Source of the DNA: Mucor racemosus
Lineage: Eukaryota; Mucoromycota; Mucoromycetes; Mucorales; Mucoraceae
Assembly: GCA_027405735.1 (NCBI GenBank)
Contig: JAPEHQ010000001.1
Span: forward strand, 806,001-870,000
DNA: 64,000 nt
Reading direction: 5' to 3'
This document shows positions 62,317-64,000 of the stretch, in pieces (position 1 is the stretch's first letter; each line of letters opens with the position of its first letter). Under the pieces are notes generated by a model. That model saw nothing but the letters and a program-made list of their open reading frames with translations, ran no database searches and was not told the DNA's origin. A program made the translations under genes and the position numbers.

Positions 62317-64000
62317 ATGTCTGTTAGTTCTAAAAAAGACGAAAATGTATTATCGGATGATGATAAACCATATGATTCTGATCAAGAAGAATACGATGAA
62401 GATGACGATGAGGAAGAAGAAACAGACGAAGATGATGAAGACGACGATAATTTAGATGAACCCAAATTAAGATATCGCAGAGTTGGAGCCAGTGTGAAAG
62501 AATTGCTAGATAAAGATACAGCATCAACATTGCGTGTTTCTGATAGATTTGTGGTATATTTAAACCGTTTTATATATCCAAAAATTATGATATTTATTCT
62601 AATAAATATCATAGGCTCTAGGCACTCACTGGGGCGCTGTTCATATCCTTGATTTCGAAGGAAATGTAATAAAGAGTTTTAGAAATCATTCTGCTACAGT
62701 AAATGATATTTCCATCGATAAATCAGATGAATTTGTAGCCAGTGCTTCAGATGATGGTAAAATTACAAACCATTTCACGCGCACAACTTTCCACTAACCT
62801 CTTTCTATAGGTAAGGTTTTCATTTATGCGCTTTATACACCGGAAATCCAATCATTCAATTACAAGAGACCTGTAAAATCAGTTGCTTTGGATCCTGATT
62901 ACGCTCGTAAATCAACTCGCCAATTTGTATCTGGCGGCATGGCAGAACAGCTTATTATGAGTGAGAAAGGCTGGTTAGGTCATAAAGATATTATACTTCA
63001 TGCTAATGAAGGCCCCATCTATGCTATTCGTTGGAGAAACAATTTTATTGCTTGGGCTAATGATACAGGTGTCAAGATTTATGATACAACAACAAATGTT
63101 CGTATTACATATATTGATAGACCTGATGGAAGTCCTAGAGCAGATCTATATAAATGTAGAATGTGTTGGAAAAACGATACTACATTGCTAATTGGTTGGG
63201 CTGATACTGTCAAGGTAGCTATCATTAAGCCACGTCCTAATCCTGCACAAGGACAACCTGCTCACTATGTGGAAATAACTACCATGTTTCAAACAGATTA
63301 TATCATTAGTGGTATTGCGCCATTTAATGATACATTGATGCTCTTGTCCTATCTTTTAGAAGAAGAGGACGAAGAAAAAGATGCAGATAATACTGCATTC
63401 CAACGTAAAAGACTTGCTTCTAAACCGGAACTTCATATCATTAATGCTGATAATGAAGAGATTTCTGCTGATGTGCTTGCACTTCATGGTTTTGAGCATT
63501 ATCAAGCTAATGATTATGTGCTTGATTTCTTGATGGAAGAAGATATGTTTTACGTAATGGGTCCCAAAGATCTGATTGCTGCTCGTTCTCGAGATCAAGA
63601 TGATCATATCGAATGGTTATTAGAACATGAAAGATTTGGTGAGGCATTACAAGCTGTACGAGCAACAACAACTAGCAAAAAGTTCAATGCAGATGAAATT
63701 GGACAAACCTACCTTAACTGGCTCATGGCTGAGAAAAGATTTGATGAAGCAGCCAAAGAGTGTGGTGATATACTCAAAAATGATCAATTGCTTTGGGAAG
63801 ATTGGGTATTTAAATTTACAGAAGTAGGAGAGCTCAAGGCAATTGCACCATATATACCCATCAAAGATCCTCAATTAAGTAGTACAGTATATGAAATTGC
63901 TTTGGCTTGGTTCTTGAAAAGTGATCATGTTGCATTAAGAAATACAATTCGTAAATGGCCCAGAACACTATACAATTTATCTAACGTTATCGTTGCAGTT
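62317..64000 (+). CDS. VPS41: Vps41, HOPS tethering subunit (3' end outside window)
   Basis: Vps41 is the HOPS subunit that links the Rab7 homologue Ypt7 and AP-3 vesicles to fusion at the vacuole. Exons 62317-62553, 62615-62756 and 62811 to the window edge give about 520 residues of an expected 900-1,000. The first 50 residues are a very acidic leader (DEDDEDDD runs). A WD40 propeller follows: GTHWGAVHILDFEGNVIKSF, then HSATVNDISIDKSDEFVASA, GGMAEQLIMSEKGWLGHKDI, EGPIYAIRWRNNFIAWANDT and YKCRMCWKNDTTLLIGWADT. The alpha-solenoid begins near HIEWLLEHERFGEALQAV. The reading frame is still open at 64000. Confidence 0.94.

Noticed and set aside
1..64000. CRISPR arrays, tRNA and rRNA genes
   Set aside because: No regularly spaced repeats and no tRNA-like B-box with a plausible cloverleaf were noticed by eye. 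A covariance-model scan would be needed to exclude tRNAs fully.

Overview
This is nuclear DNA of an AT-rich fungus. The genes are split by many short GT-AG introns (mostly 45-90 nt), the intergenic DNA is full of transposon remains, and the proteome (Vps13, Afg2/Drg1, Vps41, a velvet-domain protein, a Rho GTPase) is fungal. Captured dynein sequence and a Ty3-type integrase relic ending in an LVYGQDPVLPGD motif suggest an early-diverging filamentous fungus, probably Mucoromycota. That is an inference, since no rRNA or other marker lies in the window.

Gene islands. (1) 2505-12985: VPS13, 11 exons, about 3,199 aa. (2) 28992-32985: AFG2 (Drg1-type AAA ATPase) followed by an O-fucosyltransferase-like type II membrane protein. 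(3) 33053-35124 (-): a disordered protein with a conserved block I assign tentatively to the Zds1 C-terminal family. (4) 39174-49628: a leucine-rich-repeat protein (-), a low-complexity protein (+), a disordered 600-aa protein (-), a velvet-domain regulator (-), a small membrane protein (-) and a Rho-family GTPase (+). (5) 59287-64000: L-2-hydroxyglutarate dehydrogenase (-), a PBDC1/YPL225W-like protein (-) and VPS41 (+, cut by the window edge). I joined exons by hand from splice sites and reading phase; every complete model closes in frame.

Transposon islands. 13-28.9 kb, 35.9-38.4 kb and 50-58.6 kb are built from a few repeat families. Family A is a DNA element with CACTA-type ends (two near-complete copies of about 3.8 kb, plus fragments). 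It carries a roughly 225-bp exon-like piece resembling the C-terminal WD40 part of cytoplasmic dynein intermediate chain, present in four copies. Family LTR-1 is a 530-540 bp LTR; two solo copies have perfect 5-bp target duplications and sit inside family A copies. Family R2 is a roughly 1 kb noncoding repeat, four copies, with a recurrent junction to LTR-3. There is also a 495-bp pogo-like MITE with perfect 23-bp ends and TA duplications, a LINE relic and a Ty3/gypsy Pol relic.

The genes do not form a pathway cluster. Several act in vacuole, endosome or mitochondrial biology (VPS13, VPS41, L2HGDH), but I see no shared regulation. The strongest unusual signal is the gene-fragment-carrying CACTA-like element and its nested, inverted and split copies. 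I found no evidence for a wholly new biological system.
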